Made by a program: the position numbers and the translations under genes
In this document: in pieces, positions 14,598 through 21,481 of the stretch
Layout of the letters: each line of letters begins with the position of its first letter
Position numbering within the stretch: position 1 is the first letter of the stretch
Notes under the pieces: model-generated
Told to the model about the DNA's origin: nothing
What the model saw: the letters and a program-made list of their open reading frames with translations, nothing else
Databases searched by the model: none
NCBI GenBank assembly: GCA_014240055.1
Contig: JAAZXP010000012.1
Location: forward strand, 1 to 23,544
Source: Methanobacteriota archaeon
GTDB lineage: Archaea > Thermoplasmatota > Poseidoniia > MGIII > CG-Epi1
Length of the DNA: 23,544 nt
Direction of reading: 5' to 3'

Positions 14598-16021
14598 TAC
14601 GGAACCTTTCTTTTTTCAGCCATGAGCTTGTCAAAAGCTTCTAGCGCTATATTTCTAGCTTCCACATGATCAACGATAGGGCCTGGATATGTTTTACCTA
14701 AAACCACATCATATTTGTGTAATTCATCTTTAGAAACTTCCCAAGGAGTATGTATTTTTTCATTAGGCAATTTACTTATTTCAGGCACCCATTTTCTTAC
14801 ATAATCTCCATTACTATCAAATCGTTTTCCTTGCAGTATTGGATTGAATACTCTGAAATAAGGTGCAGCATCAGCACCGCATCCGGCAGTCCATTGCCAC
14901 CCGCTAGTATTACTTGCTAAATCAGCATCAACTAAGGTGTCCCAAAACCAATCTGCACCTTCTTTCCAATCAAGTAGTAAATGTTTGACTAGAAATGATG
15001 CTACAATCATTCGAACTCGATTATGCATCCATCCAGTACTCCACAATTCTCGCATACCTGCATCTACAATAGGATATCCCGTCATTCCTTTTTTCCATGA
15101 TTCTAAATATTTTTTATTTGGACTCCAAGGAAAATTTTCAAACTCGGGCCTGAGTGGTTTATTAGTTAAAAAAGGAAAATTGTTTAGCAAATGGTATGAA
15201 AATTCTCTCCATCCAACTTCTCTTACAAAATGTTCCACGCCTTTGTTATGATACTTTTTGGATTCATGCCAAATAAGATGAGGGCTAATTTCTCCAAATC
15301 TTAAATGAGGTGATAAGCGTGAGGTTCCCTTTATTCCAGGGATATTTCTATTCTTACCGTAATTACTGCCATTATTCACTAAGAATTTCTTTAGAGTTTT
15401 TTTAGCACTTTTTTCACCTGGCTTCCATGTTCTTTTAATATTCGAATCCCATTTGATTTTAGGTAGTAAATTAAGGTCTTTGATAGGTAATGACATTGGC
15501 CACGATTCAGGAGTATTCAGTTTTGTAGGTTTTTTTAGAGGGGTACGGGGTTCTTTTTGAAGCTTGCAATTTTTCCAAAACGGTGTGAAAACAGTATAAT
15601 TTTTCCCCTGACCAGTTTTAATATCTTCGGGATTAAAAAGTAAATTTCCATTACTGACAGTTACCTCTACATTAATATTTTTAATAATTTTATTATCACG
15701 TTCAACAATTTTGGGTTCAAAACGGCGATTCATAAAAATTTCAGTAATTTCATATTTTTCGACTAATTCAGAAATAACATTTTCAGTTTCACCTTTTTTT
15801 ATTATTAGTTCACTTCCAATTTTTCGAAGATCCAATGAAAGGGCTTCAAGTGAATAGTTTAGCCACCATTTTGCAGCTCCGCCCAAATGCCAATCATTTG
15901 CTTCTCCAGGAGACCAAATAAATACAGGAATGACTTTCTTATCACTTTTAGAAGCTAGGCTAAGTGCGGGATTATCAAAAAGTCTTAAATCATTGTGAAA
16001 CCATACTAAACAATTACTCAT
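14597..16021 (-). CDS. phr: Deoxyribodipyrimidine photolyase (class I CPD-type)
   Basis: A 474-residue flavoprotein that repairs UV-induced pyrimidine dimers using blue or near-UV light. The N-terminal antenna domain starts CLVWFHNDLRLFDNPAL. The C-terminal FAD domain shows GWREFSYHLL, STGWMHNRVRMIVASFLVKH, DADLASNTSGWQW and AAPYFRVFNP. The MHNRVRM and WREF elements hold the Asn and Glu used for dimer binding and repair in class I CPD photolyases. Length is normal. The ATG is 6 bp after the crtB stop, so crtB and phr form one operon and share the crtB promoter with its putative light-response boxes. A cryptochrome is less likely because the repair motifs look complete. Confidence 0.95.
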   Translation of the reverse strand: MSNCLVWFHNDLRLFDNPALSLASKSDKKVIPVFIWSPGEANDWHLGGAAKWWLNYSLEALSLDLRKIGSELIIKKGETENVISELVEKYEITEIFMNRRFEPKIVERDNKIIKNINVEVTVSNGNLLFNPEDIKTGQGKNYTVFTPFWKNCKLQKEPRTPLKKPTKLNTPESWPMSLPIKDLNLLPKIKWDSNIKRTWKPGEKSAKKTLKKFLVNNGSNYGKNRNIPGIKGTSRLSPHLRFGEISPHLIWHESKKYHNKGVEHFVREVGWREFSYHLLNNFPFLTNKPLRPEFENFPWSPNKKYLESWKKGMTGYPIVDAGMRELWSTGWMHNRVRMIVASFLVKHLLLDWKEGADWFWDTLVDADLASNTSGWQWTAGCGADAAPYFRVFNPILQGKRFDSNGDYVRKWVPEISKLPNEKIHTPWEVSKDELHKYDVVLGKTYPGPIVDHVEARNIALEAFDKLMAEKRKVP

Positions 16022-16027
16022 TTTAGC

Positions 16028-16948
16028 TTAAACTGTACGGGTATTATTAATCGAAGGCTCTTGGATTGAAGTATTTTTATTGTTGAAGCTAAGATATATT
16101 GAAAAATAATTCTTTATTCCAGCTAGAAGTACTTTGTTCCAAGCAGGTTTTAATTGCATGTCATATACTAAAAAAGGATTTTTATAAATTTTAGTTGCAG
16201 TCCACATATACATGTCTGATGCGGTTTTTACAGCTACGCGCATTCTCTTAGGTAGATATACAAATCCAGTTTCAGCTTTTTTCTGCCAATCAAAATAAAC
16301 TTTTATTTGAGATCGTACGAAGGCTCTGAATTGTTTTGGCTTTCTTCTAGCTTCACCCCTAGTTAGTCCATCTAACCCAAATTTAGCTAGTGTATCTTTA
16401 GGAAAGTAAGTACGGTTTAGATCTAAGTCCTCATCAATATCTCTTATGAAATTTATGAATTGCATTGCTTTCCCAAGATATCTGGCTGAGTCATGGGCTC
16501 TTTCATCGATGTCCATTACCTTATTCATCATTAGGCCAATAACTTCAGAAGAACCATACAAGTAATCATTGAGCTCACCGAGGTTATTGTATTCAGATTT
16601 ATATGTGTCCATTTCCATTGATTTTAGAAAAGCATCAGTCCATTCAGCTTCAAAACCTTTTCTATAGGAAAGCTCAATATAATTTGAAATAATAGAATTG
16701 TTTACTTCTTTTCCTGAAAGCGCTTTATAGTAATCACTTTTGAAATTGTTGAAGCTTTCAAGATCTTGAGGAACTGCATCGACAAAGTCATCAACGACCC
16801 TTACAAAACAGTAAAGAGTTGTTACATCTTTTCTTATTTTAGTAGGAAAAAGCTTGGTACTGTGATAATAGGTAGTACTTCCCTTTTGAAATATTGATTC
16901 AGGGTCGGTTGGCGTATTGTCGTCGATAAGATTCGCTTTTGAATACAT
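16028..16948 (-). CDS. crtB: Phytoene synthase
   Basis: A 306-residue squalene/phytoene-synthase family enzyme that condenses two geranylgeranyl diphosphates to phytoene, the first committed carotenoid step. The two Asp-rich substrate/Mg2+ motifs are D53-D-F-V-D57 (in CFVRVVDDFVD) and D170-I-D-E-D174 (in NFIRDIDEDLDLNRTYFP). An early STTYYHSTKLFP and the phytoene-synthase pattern after the second motif favour CrtB over squalene synthase; so does the presence of crtI nearby. It is the first gene of the crtB-phr operon and is separated from the B12-regulator gene by a 69-bp promoter region. Geranylgeranyl diphosphate would come from the archaeal lipid pathway. Confidence 0.94.
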   Translation of the reverse strand: MYSKANLIDDNTPTDPESIFQKGSTTYYHSTKLFPTKIRKDVTTLYCFVRVVDDFVDAVPQDLESFNNFKSDYYKALSGKEVNNSIISNYIELSYRKGFEAEWTDAFLKSMEMDTYKSEYNNLGELNDYLYGSSEVIGLMMNKVMDIDERAHDSARYLGKAMQFINFIRDIDEDLDLNRTYFPKDTLAKFGLDGLTRGEARRKPKQFRAFVRSQIKVYFDWQKKAETGFVYLPKRMRVAVKTASDMYMWTATKIYKNPFLVYDMQLKPAWNKVLLAGIKNYFSIYLSFNNKNTSIQEPSINNTRTV

Positions 16949-17017
16949 TTTCTACCAGTTGATAGTATACTAGTGCACAACTCTGTATATAAAAGAACCA
17001 CACTAGTGCCTAAAATA
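16949..17017 (-). promoter_or_regulatory. crtB-phr promoter with two 12-bp boxes flanking the TATA box
   Basis: The TATA box is 16986-16994 (TTTTATATA on the minus strand), predicting a start near 16964. Two boxes flank it: plus-strand CTAGTGCACAAC at 16970-16981, between TATA and start, and CTAGTGCCTAAA at 17003-17014, just upstream of TATA. The first is identical over 12 bp to a box in the epimerase-crtI promoter and the second matches its partner box there. The placement would suit a repressor blocking TBP/TFB or polymerase. Confidence 0.7.
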
Positions 17018-17881
17018 TTAGAGAGTGTTTAAAGTACTAAGTGTATCTTTATTCGCAAGATGGATTCCTTCCTGCAGTTCGCCTTCAATAATTCCTTGAG
17101 TTCCTAATCCTCCTAAGAATATTTTTGTATCTGGTAAAGCTTTAGATAATTCTTTGGCAATTAATTTAGCATTGAATAAGTATCTTGCAATTGTTACTGA
17201 GATAAAAACAATGTCAGGTCTCGATTCGACAGAGAAGTCAATAATTGCCTTATTGGTGCTTTTAGTCTTCTCACCCATGTACCAATTTCCACCTATATTC
17301 ACGACTTTATATTTTCTTATTTTCAGTAAACCTTCAAGAACTAAATTTGACAAAGTATGATCGTCTCCCTCAGGGTTACAAATAACGGCCACACCTTCAA
17401 TTAATCCCTTTACTTCAATTTGATGATTGTTAATCTCTACAATTTTTCTGATAATATTTGTAATCATATGTTCTTCAGCTATACCTATTTCACCATCATA
17501 CCATCTTTTTCCAGTCTCAGTCATTATATTTGTAATAGATTCGACATAGAATCGTTGTAAACCAATAAGTTTGATAAGTTCATCACTCTTCTGAGTTGAC
17601 ATATCTTCATCTCCAGTTAACAAACATCTGGTTAGAATCATTTCGAGATTCTTCTGTTTTTCGACTACTTCTTCGTTCAGTTTCGTTTGATTTTTGATAA
17701 AGAATTTACGAATAGACCCAGTACGGTAATCTTTTGGAATATTGTCTATTGTCAAATTTTCCACAGAGCCTAAATATTCTAAGACTTTCTGTTTTGATGT
17801 TTTCTTCTCACTATCCCACTTACTTTCTACTAAATATGCGTATTTTTTTCCTTTTATTTTTTTCGTTCTTATGTATGCTAT
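17018..17881 (-). CDS. CarH/LitR-like cobalamin-binding photoreceptor-type regulator with atypical N-terminus
   Basis: Read from ATA 17881, this is a 287-residue protein. Residues 1-55 form a basic, beta-rich domain (RTKKIKGKKYAYLVE, then QKVLEYLG) unlike a MerR helix-turn-helix. Residues 56-150 look like the B12-binding four-helix bundle with W127-x9-E137-H138, the CarH signature. Residues 155-287 look like a Rossmann cobalamin domain with the NPEGDDH motif; H175 is the likely lower cobalt ligand. In bacterial CarH, adenosylcobalamin makes a repressor tetramer that light breaks apart. The gene sits behind crtI (4-bp overlap) and before crtB-phr, so light control of pigment and repair genes is inferred. 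No ATG, GTG or TTG precedes GTG 17764 in frame, and starting there would drop the first 39 residues. A purine-rich AGAAGGGGGT ends 7 bp before ATA, which supports initiation at ATA (or ATC 17884). DNA binding is not shown. Confidence 0.82.
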   Translation of the reverse strand: MAYIRTKKIKGKKYAYLVESKWDSEKKTSKQKVLEYLGSVENLTIDNIPKDYRTGSIRKFFIKNQTKLNEEVVEKQKNLEMILTRCLLTGDEDMSTQKSDELIKLIGLQRFYVESITNIMTETGKRWYDGEIGIAEEHMITNIIRKIVEINNHQIEVKGLIEGVAVICNPEGDDHTLSNLVLEGLLKIRKYKVVNIGGNWYMGEKTKSTNKAIIDFSVESRPDIVFISVTIARYLFNAKLIAKELSKALPDTKIFLGGLGTQGIIEGELQEGIHLANKDTLSTLNTL

Positions 17882-19353
17882 GATAAAACCCCCTTCTGAT
17901 TTAATTCATTAACTAATATTTGCGATGAAATGACAGTAGTGGGAACTCCAACACCAGGATGGTTGTATTGTCCAGTATAGTATAAATTTTCAACTTTCGA
18001 ACTTTTGTGCTTCGGTCTAAAAACTGCAGTTTGCCACAAAGTATGAGCCATTCCTAATCCCGTTCCTTTGTAGGCATTATATCTTTCTTTGAAATCTCGA
18101 TGTGTAAAGAGCGACTTAACAACAATATCGTCCCTAATATTTTCCCCGGTCCATTTCTCAAATTTGTCGAGTACTTTTTCAAAATATTCTTCCCTGACCT
18201 TATCCGAATCTTCAAGATCACACGCTACTGGAACTAAAAAGAATAAATTTTCCATACCAGATGGTGCTACAGAATCATCGACTTTCGAAGGACAGCATAC
18301 GTAAAAATTAGGATTATCTGGCCATTTAGGTTCTTTAAAGATTTGATCAAAGTGCTCAGTCCATTCATTTTCAAAGAAATAATTATGGTGTGTTAAGCCA
18401 TCGATTTTACGATTGACTCCTATGTAGGCTAAATGCATTGAAACTGCCATAGTACTCTTTTCCCAATATTTTTGTTTATATGATTGGTTTTCTTCTTCCA
18501 AGAGCACAGTTTCTCCATGATGATAGTCTGAATTATTTATAACAAAATCAGGCTTATAACTTCCCTTTTCAGTAATTACTTCAGTTGCTTTTTTTCCGTC
18601 AACTTTAATTTTTGTTACAGGTTCATTAAATTTAAATTCAACATTATTTTCAAGCGCAATCTGATAAATTTGCTGCGCAAGTCCATTCATCCCTCCTTTA
18701 GGATAATAGATGCCATGATGATGGTCAAGATAAGACATCATGCAATACATTGCAGGTACATTTCTAGGATCGCCTCCTAAAAATACAGTAATCCACTCTA
18801 GTAGTTTTTGAGTTTTAGGCTCTTTGAAGTATTTTTTAACTCCACTATGAAAATTTGAAAAAGCCTTTAATCGCAATCCATCCATCACCATCCTTGGGCT
18901 AAAAAAGTCAAATATGGAATTATAAGTTCTATACACAAATCCTTTCATGGCAATATCATATTGTTTTTTACAAACATCCAAATACTGTTTTAGTTTATCA
19001 GCTCCATTGTCTTCTAATTTATCGAACGTATCATAATTTTTTTCAATATCGCTGGAAATATCAACAACGTCCCCATCATCGAAAAATACACGATACGAAG
19101 GATCTAGTTTTTTTAATTCTAAAATTTCAGTAGCATCTTTACCAAATTCGGCAAAGAAGTCATCAAAAACTTGGGGCCACATATACCATGATGGTCCCAT
19201 ATCAAATGAAAACCCATCTAATTCTAGTAAGCTGGCTTTGCCACCTGGTTGTTCATTCTTTTCGATAACAGTTACGCTGTGACCATCTTTTGCTAAAAGA
19301 GCTGCAGCCGTTAGTCCGCCATATCCTGCACCAATAACCACAATATTCTTCAC
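17878..19353 (-). CDS. crtI: Phytoene desaturase / CrtI-type carotenoid oxidoreductase
   Basis: A 491-residue FAD-dependent desaturase that converts phytoene stepwise toward lycopene or a related polyene. The N-terminal dinucleotide-binding motif is VIGAGYGGLTAAALLAKDG (5-23) with E32-K-N-E-Q-P-G-G-K-A after it; the C-terminal CrtI signature contains YYTGQYNHPGVGVP. GTG 19353 overlaps the upstream epimerase stop as GTGA, and the stop overlaps the B12-regulator reading frame, so the three genes are translationally coupled. No cyclase, ketolase or rhodopsin gene is in the window, so the final carotenoid is unknown. Other CrtI-like enzymes act on diapophytoene or later carotenoids, but the neighbouring crtB favours phytoene. 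Confidence 0.94.
   Translation of the reverse strand: MKNIVVIGAGYGGLTAAALLAKDGHSVTVIEKNEQPGGKASLLELDGFSFDMGPSWYMWPQVFDDFFAEFGKDATEILELKKLDPSYRVFFDDGDVVDISSDIEKNYDTFDKLEDNGADKLKQYLDVCKKQYDIAMKGFVYRTYNSIFDFFSPRMVMDGLRLKAFSNFHSGVKKYFKEPKTQKLLEWITVFLGGDPRNVPAMYCMMSYLDHHHGIYYPKGGMNGLAQQIYQIALENNVEFKFNEPVTKIKVDGKKATEVITEKGSYKPDFVINNSDYHHGETVLLEEENQSYKQKYWEKSTMAVSMHLAYIGVNRKIDGLTHHNYFFENEWTEHFDQIFKEPKWPDNPNFYVCCPSKVDDSVAPSGMENLFFLVPVACDLEDSDKVREEYFEKVLDKFEKWTGENIRDDIVVKSLFTHRDFKERYNAYKGTGLGMAHTLWQTAVFRPKHKSSKVENLYYTGQYNHPGVGVPTTVISSQILVNELNQKGVLS
17888..17897 (-). promoter_or_regulatory. Shine-Dalgarno-like sequence deciding the start of the B12-regulator gene
   Basis: AGAAGGGGGT on the minus strand lies inside the last crtI codons, 7 bp before ATA 17881 and 4 bp before ATC 17884. 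GGGGG can pair with the CCUCC of archaeal 16S rRNA with one G-U wobble. No such sequence was noticed immediately before GTG 17764. Confidence 0.55.
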
Positions 19354-20795
19354 TGCAAATCCTCCGATTTTCTCATTCCTAACAAATGTCGGAAAGTATC
19401 TTCTAAATTTTCAAATCTAAATTTATAACCTGATTTTATTAATTTTGAGGAGTTTACTCTAATACTAGAGAGTGCCAGTACATCTCCGAATTCACCAAGT
19501 ATTCCTCTCAAAATAAAACCAGGAATAGGTATTAGTGTTGTTAGTTTTCCAAGAGAGCCCCAAATAACTTTTGCTAAAGTAGAGGCCCATTCTTTTTGTT
19601 GAACACAATTAGGCGATGCAACATTAACGGGACCTGAAAGATCTTCTGTAATAATTGAATGGTAGATGCTGCCAATTGCATCATCAATGCCAACCCAAGA
19701 CCACCATTGTTTTCCACCTCCAACTGGCGGACTAGATCCCAGTTTGGCAGGTAAGGAAAGAACTTGTAAGGCACCGCCAAGAGGGCTCATTACAGGGGCC
19801 AATCTTAAGAAAACAACCCTGATTCCGGCATCTATTGCAGGTTGGGCTGCAGCCTCCCATTCCTTTACAACATGTGAAAAGTAGTCATTACCGTTGCTTC
19901 CTCCTTCATCCATTATTTCATCGCCATTATCACCGTAGTAACCTATAGCTGATGCGCAAACCAAGACTTTAGGTGGGTTATTCAATGTAGCAAGATGCTC
20001 AGCCAATAGGCGAGTCCCATTCACTCTGCTGTTCAGTATTTCTTTTCTTTTCCATGCTGACCAAGGTACTGGCAATATGCCGCCGATTGGTTTGTTAATG
20101 GTTTCAGCAGCTAAATGAACTACTGCATCTTTTCCATTCAAGTCACTAATAGTCTTGTTTTTCAAATCCCAGCATAGTTGGCCTTTTTTTGGTCTTCCTC
20201 TTACGATAGTTTCTACCTTATGCCCTGCAGTTGTTAGATATGGCACCAATGACGAACCAATTAAGCCAGAGCCTCCAGTAACTGCAATATCCAATGGTTT
20301 ACCGTTGTATTTTGATTGAGCATATAGATCATTTTCTGTAATATTTCTTCTATATGCAAACATTTGCTTTAGTTTTTTTTTAGTGTACCAACTGCCGAAT
20401 AGTGAACCAAATGGGTCCATTGGAAAATCATAGTTTATTCTATCAGTCAATAAGGTGTTGTTGTCATCTACTTTTTCAAAGAGATGTTCATGATGCCACG
20501 CACCGTTCCAAAAAGGCAAAGGACCAACAAAGGGACCTTTAGTTTGGTCTTCTAAAAATTGGACATTTTTTTTGTAACTGTGATGCTGTGCAACCCATGT
20601 AAGGGGGATAGGTCCAATATTCAGGCCGATATCGACAGAACCACCATCGATTGTCCCCTTTCTATTCTTTATTGTCACAGGATCATAACAAGGTGTAAGT
20701 CTTTCAAAGGCGCCAGGGCTCTCGTGCCAACTGAATGCTTTTTCTACAGGGACATCTAGTTTTAGCGTCGATACGAATTGATGTTTTGTAGACAT
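19350..20795 (-). CDS. SRPBCC domain - NAD-dependent epimerase fusion (TIGR01777 family)
   Basis: A 481-residue two-domain protein. Residues 1-155 form an SRPBCC/polyketide-cyclase-like ligand-binding domain (FVSTLKLDVPVEKAFSWHE, GPIPLTWVAQHHSY, GAWHHEHLFEKV). Residues 168-475 form a Rossmann-type extended SDR with IAVTGGSGLIGSSLVPYL, VVHLAAETI, CASAIGYYG and the C-terminal half of the YfcH/TIGR01777 family, once called cell-division inhibitor SulA-like. The biochemical role of that family is unknown. The fusion also occurs in bacteria, often beside carotenoid or photolyase genes as I recall. Leading the operon with crtI and the B12 regulator, it may act on a carotenoid or other hydrophobic ligand. 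Its promoter carries the shared boxes. Confidence 0.9.
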   Translation of the reverse strand: MSTKHQFVSTLKLDVPVEKAFSWHESPGAFERLTPCYDPVTIKNRKGTIDGGSVDIGLNIGPIPLTWVAQHHSYKKNVQFLEDQTKGPFVGPLPFWNGAWHHEHLFEKVDDNNTLLTDRINYDFPMDPFGSLFGSWYTKKKLKQMFAYRRNITENDLYAQSKYNGKPLDIAVTGGSGLIGSSLVPYLTTAGHKVETIVRGRPKKGQLCWDLKNKTISDLNGKDAVVHLAAETINKPIGGILPVPWSAWKRKEILNSRVNGTRLLAEHLATLNNPPKVLVCASAIGYYGDNGDEIMDEGGSNGNDYFSHVVKEWEAAAQPAIDAGIRVVFLRLAPVMSPLGGALQVLSLPAKLGSSPPVGGGKQWWSWVGIDDAIGSIYHSIITEDLSGPVNVASPNCVQQKEWASTLAKVIWGSLGKLTTLIPIPGFILRGILGEFGDVLALSSIRVNSSKLIKSGYKFRFENLEDTFRHLLGMRKSEDLQ

Positions 20796-20944
20796 TTTTT
20801 ATCCTATAGGGCCTAAGTATATTGTCCTAGTGCACAACGCCTATATAATATCAACAATATAGTGCCTAAGAGAGATATCGGCCATTTTCAGTGCACTATT
20901 GCAATACAGTATCTTTTTAATCTCAGCCTCTAGATTTATGGGAG
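20796..20944. promoter_or_regulatory. Divergent promoter region with four related boxes (epimerase-crtI-B12 operon and HTH-PAS operon)
   Basis: Minus-strand TATA box is 20841-20849 (ATTATATAG). Boxes on the plus strand: ATAGGGCCTAAG (20806-20817), CTAGTGCACAAC (20827-20838), ATAGTGCCTAAG (20859-20870), and CAGTGCACTATT (20889-20900), which contains the palindrome AGTGCACT. The middle two flank the TATA box exactly as in the crtB promoter; the first differs from the third by one base. The last lies upstream of ATCTTTTTAA (20911-20920), a probable TATA element for the plus-strand gene at 20945. Confidence 0.7.
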
Positions 20945-21481
20945 ATGGCAAAAGAATTGGACCCGCTGACAGAAAAATCAATTACAACATATCTTGGGAC
21001 TTCGTTAGAACCCCAAACCATAACTGAAATTTCACGTAGTTTGGATATTGGAAGAAATACGGTTGCAAAATATTTAGAATTGCTAAGGTATCAGGGATTA
21101 GTCGAACAAAGAATAGTAGGTCAAGCTAAATTGTGGTCTTTAACACACACGCCATTTAATTCTGATAAATATGGTTTTTCAATAAGAAATTTAGAAGGTA
21201 AGCATTTGTATTCTTATGGAGCAAAATCGTTATCTCAATTTGGTTTCAGTGAAGATACATTTCAGGGAAAAACTACATCAGAAGTTTTAGGAGACAATTA
21301 CAAAGATGTTGATGAAATGGCATTACAAACAATTAAGACAGGTGAACCAACAGTTTGTAAAAAACGTTACGAAACAGATAGTGGGCAAGGTGAAGTAATA
21401 CAATATTTTTTCCCAAACATTGGATCTGATGGAGAAGTACAAGGAACTATTGGGTTTGCAATGGTATCCAAAATTGAATAA
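20945..21481 (+). CDS. HTH-PAS regulator
   Basis: A 178-residue protein. Residues 8-67 form a winged helix-turn-helix: ITTYLGTSLEPQTITEISRSLDIGRNTVAKYLELLRYQGLVEQ, with recognition helix around NTVAKYLELL and a wing at IVGQAKLWSL. Residues 72-178 look like a PAS domain (GFSIRNLEGKHLYS, LSQFGFSEDTFQGK, TVCKKRYE, IGSDGEVQGTIGFA). No LOV-type cysteine motif or heme-ligand signature is apparent, so the ligand is unknown. It is transcribed divergently from the crtI operon and shares its intergenic boxes, so it is a second candidate regulator of the cluster. Its TAA is followed at once by the ATG of the DUF531 gene (21482), making an operon. Confidence 0.85.
   Translation: MAKELDPLTEKSITTYLGTSLEPQTITEISRSLDIGRNTVAKYLELLRYQGLVEQRIVGQAKLWSLTHTPFNSDKYGFSIRNLEGKHLYSYGAKSLSQFGFSEDTFQGKTTSEVLGDNYKDVDEMALQTIKTGEPTVCKKRYETDSGQGEVIQYFFPNIGSDGEVQGTIGFAMVSKIE

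Noticed and set aside
14937..15251. Plus-strand open frame of 104 codons inside phr
   Set aside because: It is fully antisense to strongly conserved photolyase residues and has no recognisable motif.
17018..17764. Starting the B12 regulator at GTG 17764
   Set aside because: The frame upstream encodes a well-formed basic domain directly preceded by a Shine-Dalgarno-like sequence at the crtI stop; starting at the GTG would remove it.
20945..21481. LOV-type blue-light sensor
   Set aside because: The PAS domain lacks the conserved cysteine motif (GxNCRFLQ-like) that binds flavin covalently.
14224..21481. Rhodopsin or retinal-forming genes
   Set aside because: No seven-helix protein with a Schiff-base lysine and no carotenoid cyclase or 15,15'-dioxygenase is in the window.
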